From Marivivens niveibacter (GTDB lineage Bacteria; Pseudomonadota; Alphaproteobacteria; Rhodobacterales; Rhodobacteraceae), in contig NZ_MSPP01000002.1 of NCBI RefSeq assembly GCF_002150005.2, positions 186,001 through 250,000 of the forward strand: 64,000 bases of DNA, read 5' to 3'. This document shows, piece by piece, positions 26,628 to 34,990 of the stretch (its first letter is position 1; the number at the start of each line of letters is the position of its first letter). The translations under genes were made by a program, and so were the position numbers. The notes beneath the pieces are model-generated. The model was not told the origin of the DNA. It searched no databases and saw only the letters and a list, made by a program, of their open reading frames with translations.

Positions 26628-28166
26628 TCAGGCGACCATCGACTCGCCAGAGGCGGCCATGATTGCTTCTTTGGTTGTGTCAGAGGTGAAAGTCGCCGAA
26701 ATTTTGCCGCGGCGCATGACGATGATGCGGTGCGCAATTGATAGGCATTCGGTGACTTCGGATGTGGTGTAAAGAACGGCCAAACCCTGTTTGGCGCGTT
26801 CGGCCAGCAGTTTGAAAACTTCGGCTTTGGCGCCGATATCAATCCCGCGGCTGGGTTCGTCCAGCATGATGACCGACGGATCGGTGACCAACATTTTGCC
26901 GATCACGACCTTTTGCTGGTTGCCGCCCGACAGCGACCCAATCGGCGCGCCTGGACCATCGGTTTTTACGGTCACGTCGCGGATGCTGTCGGCGATAATT
27001 TTGTCTTCGTCCGCATGATTGGTGAACAAACCGCGCGTGAAATTCCCGATAGAGGCAAGCGACAGGTTTTTGCCCACGGTCATCGTTTGGACCAGACCGT
27101 CGCGTTGACGATCCTCGGGCACCAGAACCAGACCGGCGTTGATGCGTTCGGCGATGGTTAAGCCAGCGACGTTTTCACCGTGTAGTTTGATCGAACCGCC
27201 AGTGTTTTTCAGACGACCTGCTGCACATTCCAGCAGCTCGGTCCGGCCTGCGCCCATTAGTCCGTAGATACAGACGATTTCGCCAGCTGTGATATCCAGA
27301 TCTAACCCATCAACGGCCAAACCAACGCCCGTGTGTGACGGCACCGACAGGTTTTCAATCGACAGCGCTGGCGCGCCAAACGTAACCTCGGGCGGTGATC
27401 CTAGGTCGAAATTTTCGCCGACCATGTTCACAACGATCCATTCCAGATCGATTTCCGAACGGGGTGCATAGGCAGTCATATTGCCATCACGCAGAACCAC
27501 GGCGTGGTCGGTGATGGTCAGGGCTTCCTCTAGGTGGTGCGAGATATAGACGATCGACACGCCGCGGGCTTTCAGATCGTGGATGACCTTGAACAGAACC
27601 TCGACCTCGGATGCGGATAGGGCCGAAGTCGGTTCGTCCATGATCAGGATACGAGCATCGACTGACAAGGCGCGCGCGATTTCGACAATCTGCTGCTGAC
27701 CCAACCGCAGGTCTTCGACCTTGGACAGTGGGTCGATGTCCTCTTCCAGTTCTTCCATCAATGCGCGGGTCTGGCGTTCCTCTTCGGCGTAATCAACGCC
27801 GAACGGACCCATAATTTCGCGCCCCATAAAGATGTTGTCGCGCACGGTCATGTTTGGGGCTAAAGACAATTCCTGATGGATGATGCAAATACCTTTGTGT
27901 TGCGCGTCCATGGTGGAATGCAATTCTACAGGCTGACCATCCAGAATGATTTCACCCTTGGTCGGTTTTTGAACGCCCGACAGGATTTTCATCAATGTCG
28001 ATTTGCCTGCCCCGTTTTCACCGAACAGCGTTGTCACCTGCCCGCGATGCACATCGAAATTCACACCCTTTAGCGCGTGAACAGCCCCAAAGGATTTGGC
28101 AACGTGACGCGCGGCCAGAACGACTTCGGACGCATCAGGGTTGGTTTGCGGGATGTCGTTCATCAT
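26628..28166 (-). CDS. eryE: Erythritol ABC transporter ATP-binding protein (two ABC domains)
   Basis: A 512-aa ATPase with two fused nucleotide-binding domains like RbsA. In domain 1, GENGAGKSTLMKILSG is Walker A, and DLRLGQQQIVEIARALS with ARILIMDEPTSAL covers signature and Walker B. In domain 2 the P-loop is degenerate (CIYGLMGAGRTELLE) and the signature is GSLSGGNQQKVVIGKML with Walker B VIMLDEPSRGIDIG. Such asymmetry is usual for sugar importers of this class. Its start overlaps the end of the DUF2291 gene as ATGATGA. Works with eryF and eryG to take up erythritol at the inner membrane. Confidence 0.9.
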   Translation of the reverse strand: MMNDIPQTNPDASEVVLAARHVAKSFGAVHALKGVNFDVHRGQVTTLFGENGAGKSTLMKILSGVQKPTKGEIILDGQPVELHSTMDAQHKGICIIHQELSLAPNMTVRDNIFMGREIMGPFGVDYAEEERQTRALMEELEEDIDPLSKVEDLRLGQQQIVEIARALSVDARILIMDEPTSALSASEVEVLFKVIHDLKARGVSIVYISHHLEEALTITDHAVVLRDGNMTAYAPRSEIDLEWIVVNMVGENFDLGSPPEVTFGAPALSIENLSVPSHTGVGLAVDGLDLDITAGEIVCIYGLMGAGRTELLECAAGRLKNTGGSIKLHGENVAGLTIAERINAGLVLVPEDRQRDGLVQTMTVGKNLSLASIGNFTRGLFTNHADEDKIIADSIRDVTVKTDGPGAPIGSLSGGNQQKVVIGKMLVTDPSVIMLDEPSRGIDIGAKAEVFKLLAERAKQGLAVLYTTSEVTECLSIAHRIIVMRRGKISATFTSDTTKEAIMAASGESMVA

Positions 28167-28816
28167 TCGACCTCGATCGCGACGGGGGTGATCAGCCAGT
28201 TTTTCGGGTTGATCAACGTAAAGACGCCAGTGACCGAGACCGTTTGCCCAGACAAACCGTCACGATCCAAATCGGCCAGAACATCAGCCGCCATTGCGCG
28301 GTTCAGGCCAGATCCAGCATCCTGAAATTCAATCTGGTTTTTGAATTGACCAAAGGTGATATCGCCGGGAAAATCACGCAAATCGGTGCCATTGATTGCC
28401 GGACCCGTTTGCATGCGCACATTGGTGCCTTCGGGCAGGCCAGCAACGGTCAAAGGGAAAATCCCCGAACGACCTTCGCCAGCGACGCCGATAACACTAA
28501 CGGCTAGCACGCCACCAATGGCGGTTTTGGTGCCATAGGCTTCGATCGCGGCGGCTTTGTCATCGGCCAGCTCTTGGGCTAACTGAACCGCGTCCGGCGC
28601 AATTTCCAACACCCGCGACTGGATACGAGGAAAGGTTGCGCGACCAAAGCCATCAGGATCGAACACTTGTTCGCGTACGTCTTCGTCGGATCCGACTGTG
28701 ACGACTTTGGTATCTAGCGCGATACCTGCGACCACTGCTGCAATACATGCAGGCAGGATCCATCCTTTAACTTTGGATTTCTTCGGTGCTGGCGCCATGA
28801 GCGTTGCGTCGGTCAC
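28163..28816 (-). CDS. DUF2291-family membrane-anchored protein in the erythritol transporter operon
   Basis: A 217-aa protein starting with GTG at 28816, which follows a strong GGAGGGG ribosome site; an ATG 24 codons upstream has no such site. One N-terminal TM segment (WILPACIAAVVAGIALD) leads into an extracytoplasmic domain (DPDGFGRATFPRIQSRV, GVLAVSVIGVAGEG, VSVTGVFTLINPKNWLITPVAIE) typical of DUF2291. The family is often found beside ribose-type ABC genes, and rhizobial ery loci have a hypothetical gene at this place, so a transporter accessory role is likely but unproven. First gene of the minus-strand operon. Confidence 0.75.
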   Translation of the reverse strand: MTDATLMAPAPKKSKVKGWILPACIAAVVAGIALDTKVVTVGSDEDVREQVFDPDGFGRATFPRIQSRVLEIAPDAVQLAQELADDKAAAIEAYGTKTAIGGVLAVSVIGVAGEGRSGIFPLTVAGLPEGTNVRMQTGPAINGTDLRDFPGDITFGQFKNQIEFQDAGSGLNRAMAADVLADLDRDGLSGQTVSVTGVFTLINPKNWLITPVAIEVE

Positions 28817-29237
28817 GAATTCCCCTCCCCTTTGGTTGCAACATTTCGCGGCGCAAAACGCCGTTTTTGTCGCTTCATCAGACCACATGGGCCTGCATAT
28901 TTTCGCTTACAGAAGGCCCACTCTCCCTGTGGGCCATCTCCTCCGTTTGGCTGTCGAATCTGGCGATTCATGTAGATTCGCCTTTTATTTCTATAGCCTT
29001 AGACGACCAAAGCCGCCGTTTGTTGAATTGACCATAGTTGTAATTTTTTTCGCTGTCTGCAAAAAAATACACGACATGTAAAATTTTTCTGCTATCTATG
29101 TTTTCGACAGTCGCGACATGTTCGCGCAAGATCGCACAGCCCAAGGGCGGCAGAGGAGGCCACCCCTGTAGGGCAAACGCGACAAAGACAGCACTAGGGG
29201 GCGGCGCCAGAATCAGGCCCGCCTGAGGAGGACAAAA
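28817..29237. promoter_or_regulatory. Divergent ery control region with candidate operators
   Basis: These 421 bases separate the two ery operons and contain no gene. They hold a perfect hairpin (GGCCCAC 28915-28921 with GTGGGCC 28929-28935), and three GANTC sites within 24 bases (28956, 28965, 28975) with a fourth at 29210. The word CGACATGT occurs twice, 42 bases apart (29072 and 29114), the second inside CGCGACATGTTCGCG, an inverted repeat with CGCGA/TCGCG arms. An AT-rich patch at about 29035-29105 could contain the eryA promoter, and GAGGAGG at 29225-29231 is the eryA ribosome site. EryD (SorC type) is the natural candidate to bind here; binding is inferred. Confidence 0.45.
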
Positions 29238-30797
29238 GTGAGCGTAGAGCGCGATATTATCGTCGGCATCGATGCGGGTACATCCGTGATCAAGGCAGTC
29301 GCATTCGATCTGTCAGGTCACCAGATTGCCGCGTCATCCGTGCGCAACACATATCAGATGGGTGAAAACGGCGCAGCCACGCAATGCCTGATGCAAACTT
29401 GGGACGATTGCGCCACAGCCTTGCGCGGGTTGGCGGGCAAGATAGATGACTACGCCGCGCGGGTCGCCGCCCTGGCCGTCACAGCGCAAGGGGACGGAAC
29501 ATGGTTGATTGACCACGATGGCGCCCCTGTAGGTGACGCATGGCTATGGCTGGATGCGCGCGCGGCGCCGACAGTGACAGACCTTGCGCAGTCGCCGCAG
29601 AATCGGGCGCGTTTCGAAATGACCGGTACGGGCCTGAACACATGCCAGCAAGGCGCGCAAATCGCGCATATGGACCGTCATTCACCCGAACAATTGGATC
29701 GCGCGACAACGGCGTTTCACTGCAAAGACTGGTTGTTTTTCAAACTGACCGACGTGCGCGCCACGGACCCGTCCGAGGCCTGCTTTACCTTTGGCGATTT
29801 CCGCACCCGCGGATACGACGACACGGTCATCGACGCTTTGGGGCTGACGCACCGCAAATCGCTGTTGCCGCGAATTATTGATGGGTCTCAACAGACTTTT
29901 CCATTGACCCAAGACGCCGCCGAAATGACCGGCCTACCTGCGGGAACGCCTGTTTCATTGGGCTTTGTCGATATGGTCATGACGGCATTGGGCGCGGGTG
30001 TTCATACAGGCCATGAAGGGGCTGCGTGTTCTACGGTCGGATCAACGGGCGTTCATATGCGTTCCGTTGAGGCAAGCGATGTGCATCTGAACGACGAAGG
30101 GACAGGGTATGTCATCTGCCTGCCCTGCGAAAATCGCGTCACACAGGTGCAAACCAATATGGCGGCGACGCTGAATTTGGATTGGCTACTTGCCCTTGCC
30201 GAAGATCTGATTGCGGATTTGGGTGAACGCCCATCCCATGCAGATCTGGTCGCACGCATCGATGTTTGGATGACGCAATCCAAACCCGGCGCGTTGGTCT
30301 ATCACCCCTACATATCCGAGGCAGGCGAACGCGGTCCCTTTGTCGATGCTGCGGCGCGGGCCAGCCTGATCGGCCTGAATAGCACCCACAGGTTCCCAGA
30401 CCTCGTGCGCGCCGTTATCGAAGGATTGGGAATGGCGGCACGTGATTGTTACGCAGCGATGGGACAGATGCCGACCGAATTGCGCCTAACCGGCGGCGCG
30501 GCCCGATCCCCTGCCCTACGCGCGGTTTTGGCTGCTGCGCTAAATATCCCCGTGCGGATCAGCTACCGCGAAGAAGCAGGCGCCGCAGGCTGCGCAATGA
30601 TGGCAGCCGTCGCAAACGGCATCTATCCGGACATGGATGCCTGCATCGCGGAATGGACGACCCCTTTGCTGGGCGAGGCAGAACAGCCCGATCCCGATCT
30701 GGCCACAACCTATGACGGCCTATTCCAAACCTATCAAAATTCTCGACGTGCGCTGCGCCCGATCTGGCATGGCGAAACGCCGAAATCTGACACGTAA
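29238..30797 (+). CDS. eryA: Erythritol kinase (FGGY family)
   Basis: A 519-aa carbohydrate kinase that would phosphorylate erythritol with ATP, the first intracellular step. FGGY landmarks are IIVGIDAGTSVIKAVAFDLSG at the N-terminus, GDAWLWLDARAAP, CKDWLFFKLTDV, and a C-terminal LRLTGGAARSPALRAVLAAALNIPVRI with EEAGAAGCAMMAAV. The start is GTG at 29238 with GAGGAGGACAAAA upstream. Length and neighbours (eryB, eryC, eryD) match brucellar and rhizobial EryA. The specificity for erythritol over glycerol or other polyols is by context. Confidence 0.9.
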   Translation: MSVERDIIVGIDAGTSVIKAVAFDLSGHQIAASSVRNTYQMGENGAATQCLMQTWDDCATALRGLAGKIDDYAARVAALAVTAQGDGTWLIDHDGAPVGDAWLWLDARAAPTVTDLAQSPQNRARFEMTGTGLNTCQQGAQIAHMDRHSPEQLDRATTAFHCKDWLFFKLTDVRATDPSEACFTFGDFRTRGYDDTVIDALGLTHRKSLLPRIIDGSQQTFPLTQDAAEMTGLPAGTPVSLGFVDMVMTALGAGVHTGHEGAACSTVGSTGVHMRSVEASDVHLNDEGTGYVICLPCENRVTQVQTNMAATLNLDWLLALAEDLIADLGERPSHADLVARIDVWMTQSKPGALVYHPYISEAGERGPFVDAAARASLIGLNSTHRFPDLVRAVIEGLGMAARDCYAAMGQMPTELRLTGGAARSPALRAVLAAALNIPVRISYREEAGAAGCAMMAAVANGIYPDMDACIAEWTTPLLGEAEQPDPDLATTYDGLFQTYQNSRRALRPIWHGETPKSDT

Positions 30798-30807
30798 AGG
30801 CAAAATA

Positions 30808-32316
30808 ATGACTGAAGCAAAAGATGTAGACCTTTTCGTAATTGGTGGCGGTATCAACGGTGCAGGCATTGCGCGCGATGCGGCTGGCCGCGGGCTAAAC
30901 GTGGTTTTGTGCGAAAAAGACGATCTGGCCGAAGGCACGTCCTCGCGGTCTGGTAAATTGGTTCATGGCGGCCTGCGTTATCTGGAATATTACGAATTCC
31001 GTTTGGTCCGCGAAGCGTTGATCGAACGCGAAGTCCTCATGAACGCCGCACCGCATATCATCTGGCCGCTTCGGTTCGTTCTGCCGCACAGCCCCCAAGA
31101 TCGCCCCGCGTGGCTCGTGCGTTTGGGGCTGTTTCTATACGATCATTTGGGCGGACGGAAAAAACTGCCTGGGACGCGCACTCTGAACCTACGCCGCGAT
31201 CCCGAAGGCGCGCCAATTCTGGATGAATACAAACGAGGCTTTGAATATTCGGACTGCTGGGTCGATGACGCGCGTCTGGTCGTGCTGAACGCCGTCGATG
31301 CCGCCGAACGCGGTGCGACTGTTCTAACGCGATCCCCAGCCATTTCTGCCCGCCGCGAAGATGGCAAATGGCGCGTGACCACGCAAAACACGATCACGGG
31401 TGAAAAACGCGAATTTATGGCCAAAATGCTGGTGAACGCAGCAGGGCCATGGGTGACCGATGTATTGTCACGCGTTGCAGGCAGCAATTCGTCGCGCAAC
31501 GTCCGTCTGGTCAAAGGATCGCACATCATCACCAAAAAATTCTGGGATGGCCCGCATAGCTATTTGGTCCAGAACCACGACAAACGCGTGATTTTCATCA
31601 ATGCCTACGAAGGCGACAAGGCGCTGATCGGCACGACTGATATTGCCTATGATGGCCGCGCCGAAGACGTGACCTGCGACCCTTCGGAAATCGAATACCT
31701 ACTGAACGCAGTGAACAAATATTTCAAAGAGAAACTGACATCTGATGACGTGCTGGAAACTTTTTCGGGTGTGCGTCCGCTGTTCGACGACGGCCAAGGC
31801 AACCCATCCGCAGTGACCCGCGATTACGTCTTTGATCTTGATGAAACCGCTGGGGCACCGTTGCTGAACATCTTTGGCGGCAAAATCACGACCTTCCGCG
31901 AATTGGCCGAACGGGGCATCCACCGTATCGTGAAATATTTCCCCGACATGTCTGGCGACTGGACTGCGTCAGCGCCTTTGCCGGGCGGAGATATGGAAAA
32001 CGCGGACTACGATCTGTTTCGTCAAAAACTAAAGGCGGATTACCCATGGATGCCGCGCGAATTGCGCGAATATTACGGTCGGCGCTATGGCACCCGCACT
32101 GCGATGATCGTTGGAGATGCAACCAGCCTAACAGATCTGGGGCAACATTTTGGTGCCCACCTGTACGAGGCAGAGGCCCGTTACCTAATTGCCCATGAAT
32201 GGGCACAAACCGCCGAAGACATCGTTTGGCGACGCACCAAACACCGCCTGACCCTGACCAAAGACCAAGAGGCCGCCTTTGCCCGGTGGTTCGAAGCATC
32301 CGAGGCCGCAGCATAA
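30808..32316 (+). CDS. eryB: Erythritol phosphate dehydrogenase (GlpD-like flavoprotein)
   Basis: A 502-aa FAD enzyme of the glycerol-3-phosphate dehydrogenase family, which in ery loci oxidises the erythritol phosphate made by EryA to an erythrulose phosphate. DLFVIGGGINGAGIARDAAGRGL is the FAD dinucleotide fold, and EGTSSRSGKLVHGGLRYLE is the family signature. NAAGPWVTDVLSR and NIFGGKITTFRELAE are also diagnostic. The ATG at 30808 has AAAGGCAAA upstream; the longer open frame overlaps eryA and is not used. It overlaps eryC as TAATG. Electrons would go to the quinone pool. Confidence 0.9.
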   Translation: MTEAKDVDLFVIGGGINGAGIARDAAGRGLNVVLCEKDDLAEGTSSRSGKLVHGGLRYLEYYEFRLVREALIEREVLMNAAPHIIWPLRFVLPHSPQDRPAWLVRLGLFLYDHLGGRKKLPGTRTLNLRRDPEGAPILDEYKRGFEYSDCWVDDARLVVLNAVDAAERGATVLTRSPAISARREDGKWRVTTQNTITGEKREFMAKMLVNAAGPWVTDVLSRVAGSNSSRNVRLVKGSHIITKKFWDGPHSYLVQNHDKRVIFINAYEGDKALIGTTDIAYDGRAEDVTCDPSEIEYLLNAVNKYFKEKLTSDDVLETFSGVRPLFDDGQGNPSAVTRDYVFDLDETAGAPLLNIFGGKITTFRELAERGIHRIVKYFPDMSGDWTASAPLPGGDMENADYDLFRQKLKADYPWMPRELREYYGRRYGTRTAMIVGDATSLTDLGQHFGAHLYEAEARYLIAHEWAQTAEDIVWRRTKHRLTLTKDQEAAFARWFEASEAAA

Positions 32317-33248
32317 TGCCCCTAACACTGTCACTGAACACCAACCCGCTGGTGAACCGTTTTGCAGAACCTACGGATTTGATCGAAACAACCGCGCGCG
32401 ATTTGCGCATTCGTGATCTGCAGCTAACCCATGAATTTATTAATCCCAGCTGGCCTGCTCCGGTCATCCGCCGACTGACCCGCGATATGGATCGCGCCTG
32501 TCAGCGAACGGGCGTCCGTTGTACGTCTGGAATGACTGGTCCCTATGGGCGGCTGAGCCACTTTGGTCACCCTGATGCGGACGTGCGGCGGTATTACGTG
32601 GATTGGTTCAAAACCTTTGCAGACATCATCGCCGATCTGGGCGGGAAATCTGTTGGAACTCAATTCGCGATCTTTACCTACAAAGACTATGACGATCCCA
32701 CCCGCCGCGAAAACCTGATCCAGGTCGCCATCGATTGCTGGGCCGAGGTCGCCGATCACGCAAAATCCGCAGGTCTAGACTACGTCTATTGGGAACCAAT
32801 GTCGGTCGGTCGGGAATTTGGCGAAACAATTGACGAAGCGCTAAAGCTGCAAAATCGCCTAACGGCCGCAGACATGGCAGTGCCTATGTGGATGATGGCC
32901 GATATCGACCACGGCGATGTGACATCATCAAACCCCGACGATACAGATCCATACGCCTGGGCCCGCGCCGTGCCAAAAGTCAGCCCGATCATCCACATCA
33001 AACAGTCGATGATGGATAAATCGGGCCACCGGCCCTTTACCGCTGAATTCAACGCCAAAGGCGCAATCCAACCTGATCCTTTATTGCAGGCATTCGCCGA
33101 AGGCGGCGCAGTTGATAACGAAATTTGCCTAGAATTATCGTTCAAAGAACGCGAACCGAACGACCGTCAAGTTATTGATCAGATCGCAGAAAGCATTGCG
33201 TTTTGGGCGCCTTATATCGATACAGGCGCGGCGGAGCTGAAACTCTGA
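32316..33248 (+). CDS. eryC: Erythrulose-phosphate isomerase/epimerase-type TIM-barrel protein
   Basis: A 310-aa TIM-barrel protein of the AP_endonuc_2 / sugar-phosphate isomerase type. Segments DLQLTHEFINPSWP, GVRCTSGMTGPYGRLSHFGHPDADVR, VYWEPMSVGREFGETIDEA and WMMADIDHGDVTS carry the His, Glu and Asp residues expected for metal binding. In the revised Brucella pathway EryC interconverts erythrulose phosphates between eryB and eryH. The ATG at 32316 overlaps the eryB stop. eryD follows after 94 bases. The reaction is assigned from the locus and family, not from residues alone. Confidence 0.88.
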   Translation: MPLTLSLNTNPLVNRFAEPTDLIETTARDLRIRDLQLTHEFINPSWPAPVIRRLTRDMDRACQRTGVRCTSGMTGPYGRLSHFGHPDADVRRYYVDWFKTFADIIADLGGKSVGTQFAIFTYKDYDDPTRRENLIQVAIDCWAEVADHAKSAGLDYVYWEPMSVGREFGETIDEALKLQNRLTAADMAVPMWMMADIDHGDVTSSNPDDTDPYAWARAVPKVSPIIHIKQSMMDKSGHRPFTAEFNAKGAIQPDPLLQAFAEGGAVDNEICLELSFKEREPNDRQVIDQIAESIAFWAPYIDTGAAELKL

Positions 33249-33342
33249 TGCAAAACAGATGTGTGACCCGTGATCAGAATGAACTGGATAAACGACATAA
33301 AGCGTGTCGATATATGATGCCATGACTTTCTAGGGGGACCGC

Positions 33343-34293
33343 GTGAGCAAAGACAGCAAATCGATTGATCCGGATCACAGTCTCTCTATTCGGGCGGCAT
33401 GGCTGCATTACGTTGGCGGTCTGACCCAAGCTGCGGTTGCCAAAAAACTGGGCGTGCCGTCGGTCAAGGCGCACCGCCTGATTGCCAAAGCTGTCGCCGA
33501 AGGAGCCGTCAAAGTGCAAATCGACGGCGACATCATCGAATGCATAGAGCTAGAAGAAAAGCTCATCGATAAATACGGGCTGCAAAGCTGCGAAATCGCC
33601 CCCGATCTGGGCGAAGAAGGCGTGCCATTTAACACTCTGGCCCGCGCGGGGGCAGCGCGGATGCGGCGATGGTTGGAAACGGGTAAACATACGACCATCG
33701 GCATCGGCCACGGCCGAACGTTGGCCGCTGCCGTGCGCGCTATGCCCCATTTCGAAACCAAAGGACTGCGGTTTGTGTCGCTGCTGGGCGGGTTGACTCG
33801 TAATTTTTCGGCCAACCCGCATGACGTGATGCACCTGCTGGCGGAAAAAACTGGGGCGCAGGCCTATGTGATGCCGATCCCATTTTTCGCCAACACCGAA
33901 GAAGACCGCGCTGTTTTATTGTCCCAAAACGGGGTCAAAGACGTGTTCGAATTGGCACAAAATTCCACCTTGAAAATTGTTGGCATCGGCACCGCGGGAT
34001 TGGGTACTCAGCTGGTGGAATCCGGTATGATCGAACAGTCTGAAATTACCGAGATCGCAAAACGCGGCGCCAAAGGCGAATTACTGGGCCATTTCTTTGC
34101 CGCAGATGGCGAATGGCTGGAAACGCCGCTGACATCGCGCACTTTGGCGGTTGAGTTGGACAAAAGCGATACCAACCGCATCGTCGCGCTGGCGGGCGGC
34201 CCGGACAAAGTTGAATCGATCCGCGCCGTTCTGAATTCGGGGCACCTGTCCGGCCTGATCACAGACGAACGCACCGCACGCGCGCTGTTGTAA
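33343..34293 (+). CDS. eryD: SorC/DeoR-type sugar-binding regulator EryD
   Basis: A 316-aa regulator. An N-terminal helix-turn-helix (RAAWLHYVGGLTQAAVAKKLGVPSVKAHRLIAKAVAEG) leads to a sugar-binding domain of the SorC type (TTIGIGHGRTLAAAVRAMP, TLKIVGIGTAG, IVALAGGPDKVESIRAVLNSGHLSGLITDE). EryD represses the ery operon and is relieved by pathway intermediates in Brucella and Rhizobium. GTG start at 33343 with AGGGGGA just upstream. Fourth gene of eryABCD. Its likely target is the divergent region at 28817-29237. Confidence 0.9.
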   Translation: MSKDSKSIDPDHSLSIRAAWLHYVGGLTQAAVAKKLGVPSVKAHRLIAKAVAEGAVKVQIDGDIIECIELEEKLIDKYGLQSCEIAPDLGEEGVPFNTLARAGAARMRRWLETGKHTTIGIGHGRTLAAAVRAMPHFETKGLRFVSLLGGLTRNFSANPHDVMHLLAEKTGAQAYVMPIPFFANTEEDRAVLLSQNGVKDVFELAQNSTLKIVGIGTAGLGTQLVESGMIEQSEITEIAKRGAKGELLGHFFAADGEWLETPLTSRTLAVELDKSDTNRIVALAGGPDKVESIRAVLNSGHLSGLITDERTARALL

Positions 34294-34318
34294 AACGGGC
34301 GACCCCAGGGCCGCCCGA
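34294..34318 (-). terminator. Rho-independent terminator after talC
   Basis: CGGGCG pairs with CGCCCG around a GC-rich loop, and on the minus strand is followed by TTTTAC. It lies in the 31-base gap between convergent eryD and talC. Confidence 0.7.
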
Positions 34319-34324
34319 TCTACA

Positions 34325-34978
34325 TCACAAAATAGTCTGACCTGTCGCGGCCCAGTCTTTGGCAAATTGTTCCAAACCTTTGTCGGTCAGAACATGTTTG
34401 GCCAAACCTTTGATGACGGACGGCGGGATTGTGGACACGTCAGCGCCTGCGATTGCGGCCTCTTTCACGTGGTTAGCAGAACGGATCGACGCCGCCAGAA
34501 TTTCGGTTTCAAATCCATAGTTGTCATAGATCGCGCGGATATCGCGGATCAGGTCCATACCGTCGATGTTGATATCGTCCAGTCGGCCCACGAACGGCGA
34601 AATATAGGTTGCGCCCGCTTTGGCAGCTAGCAACGCTTGGTTCGCGGTGAAACACAATGTGACGTTAGTTTTGATGCCCTTGTTGGTGAAATAACGGCAG
34701 GCTTTCAACCCGTCCAAAGTCAACGGCAGTTTGATCACGACGTTGTTCGCGATTTCGGCCAGATGATCGCCTTCGGCAACCATGCCGTCATAATCCATCG
34801 CGGCAACCTCGGCCGAAACTGGGCCATCCACGAACGAACAGATTTCGGCGATGACTTCTTTGAAATCACGGCCCGATTTTGCGATCAGCGATGGGTTGGT
34901 GGTAACCCCATCCAACAAGCCATAGTCGTTCAGTTCTTTGATGTCTTCGACGACAGCGGTATCTACGAAAAATTTCAT
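34325..34978 (-). CDS. talC: Transaldolase, TalC/FSA-type (subfamily 3B)
   Basis: A 217-aa TIM-barrel enzyme. [36 protein letters not shown] is the family start; Lys in [10 protein letters not shown] is the Schiff-base lysine; [11 protein letters not shown] and ASIRSANHV follow. Fructose-6-phosphate aldolase (FSA) has Tyr in APYVNR at the position where this protein has Phe (SPFVGR), as in true transaldolases, so transaldolase activity is more likely. It would take erythrose 4-phosphate, the end product of the erythritol route, into sedoheptulose 7-phosphate. Coupled with tkt, 12 bases downstream of it on the same strand. Confidence 0.88.
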   Translation of the reverse strand: MKFFVDTAVVEDIKELNDYGLLDGVTTNPSLIAKSGRDFKEVIAEICSFVDGPVSAEVAAMDYDGMVAEGDHLAEIANNVVIKLPLTLDGLKACRYFTNKGIKTNVTLCFTANQALLAAKAGATYISPFVGRLDDINIDGMDLIRDIRAIYDNYGFETEILAASIRSANHVKEAAIAGADVSTIPPSVIKGLAKHVLTDKGLEQFAKDWAATGQTIL

Positions 34979-34990
34979 GGTTTCCTCCGA

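Noticed and set aside
34325-34978. Fructose-6-phosphate aldolase as name for the TalC gene
   Set aside because: The active-site Tyr of FSA is replaced by Phe in SPFVGR, which fits transaldolase.
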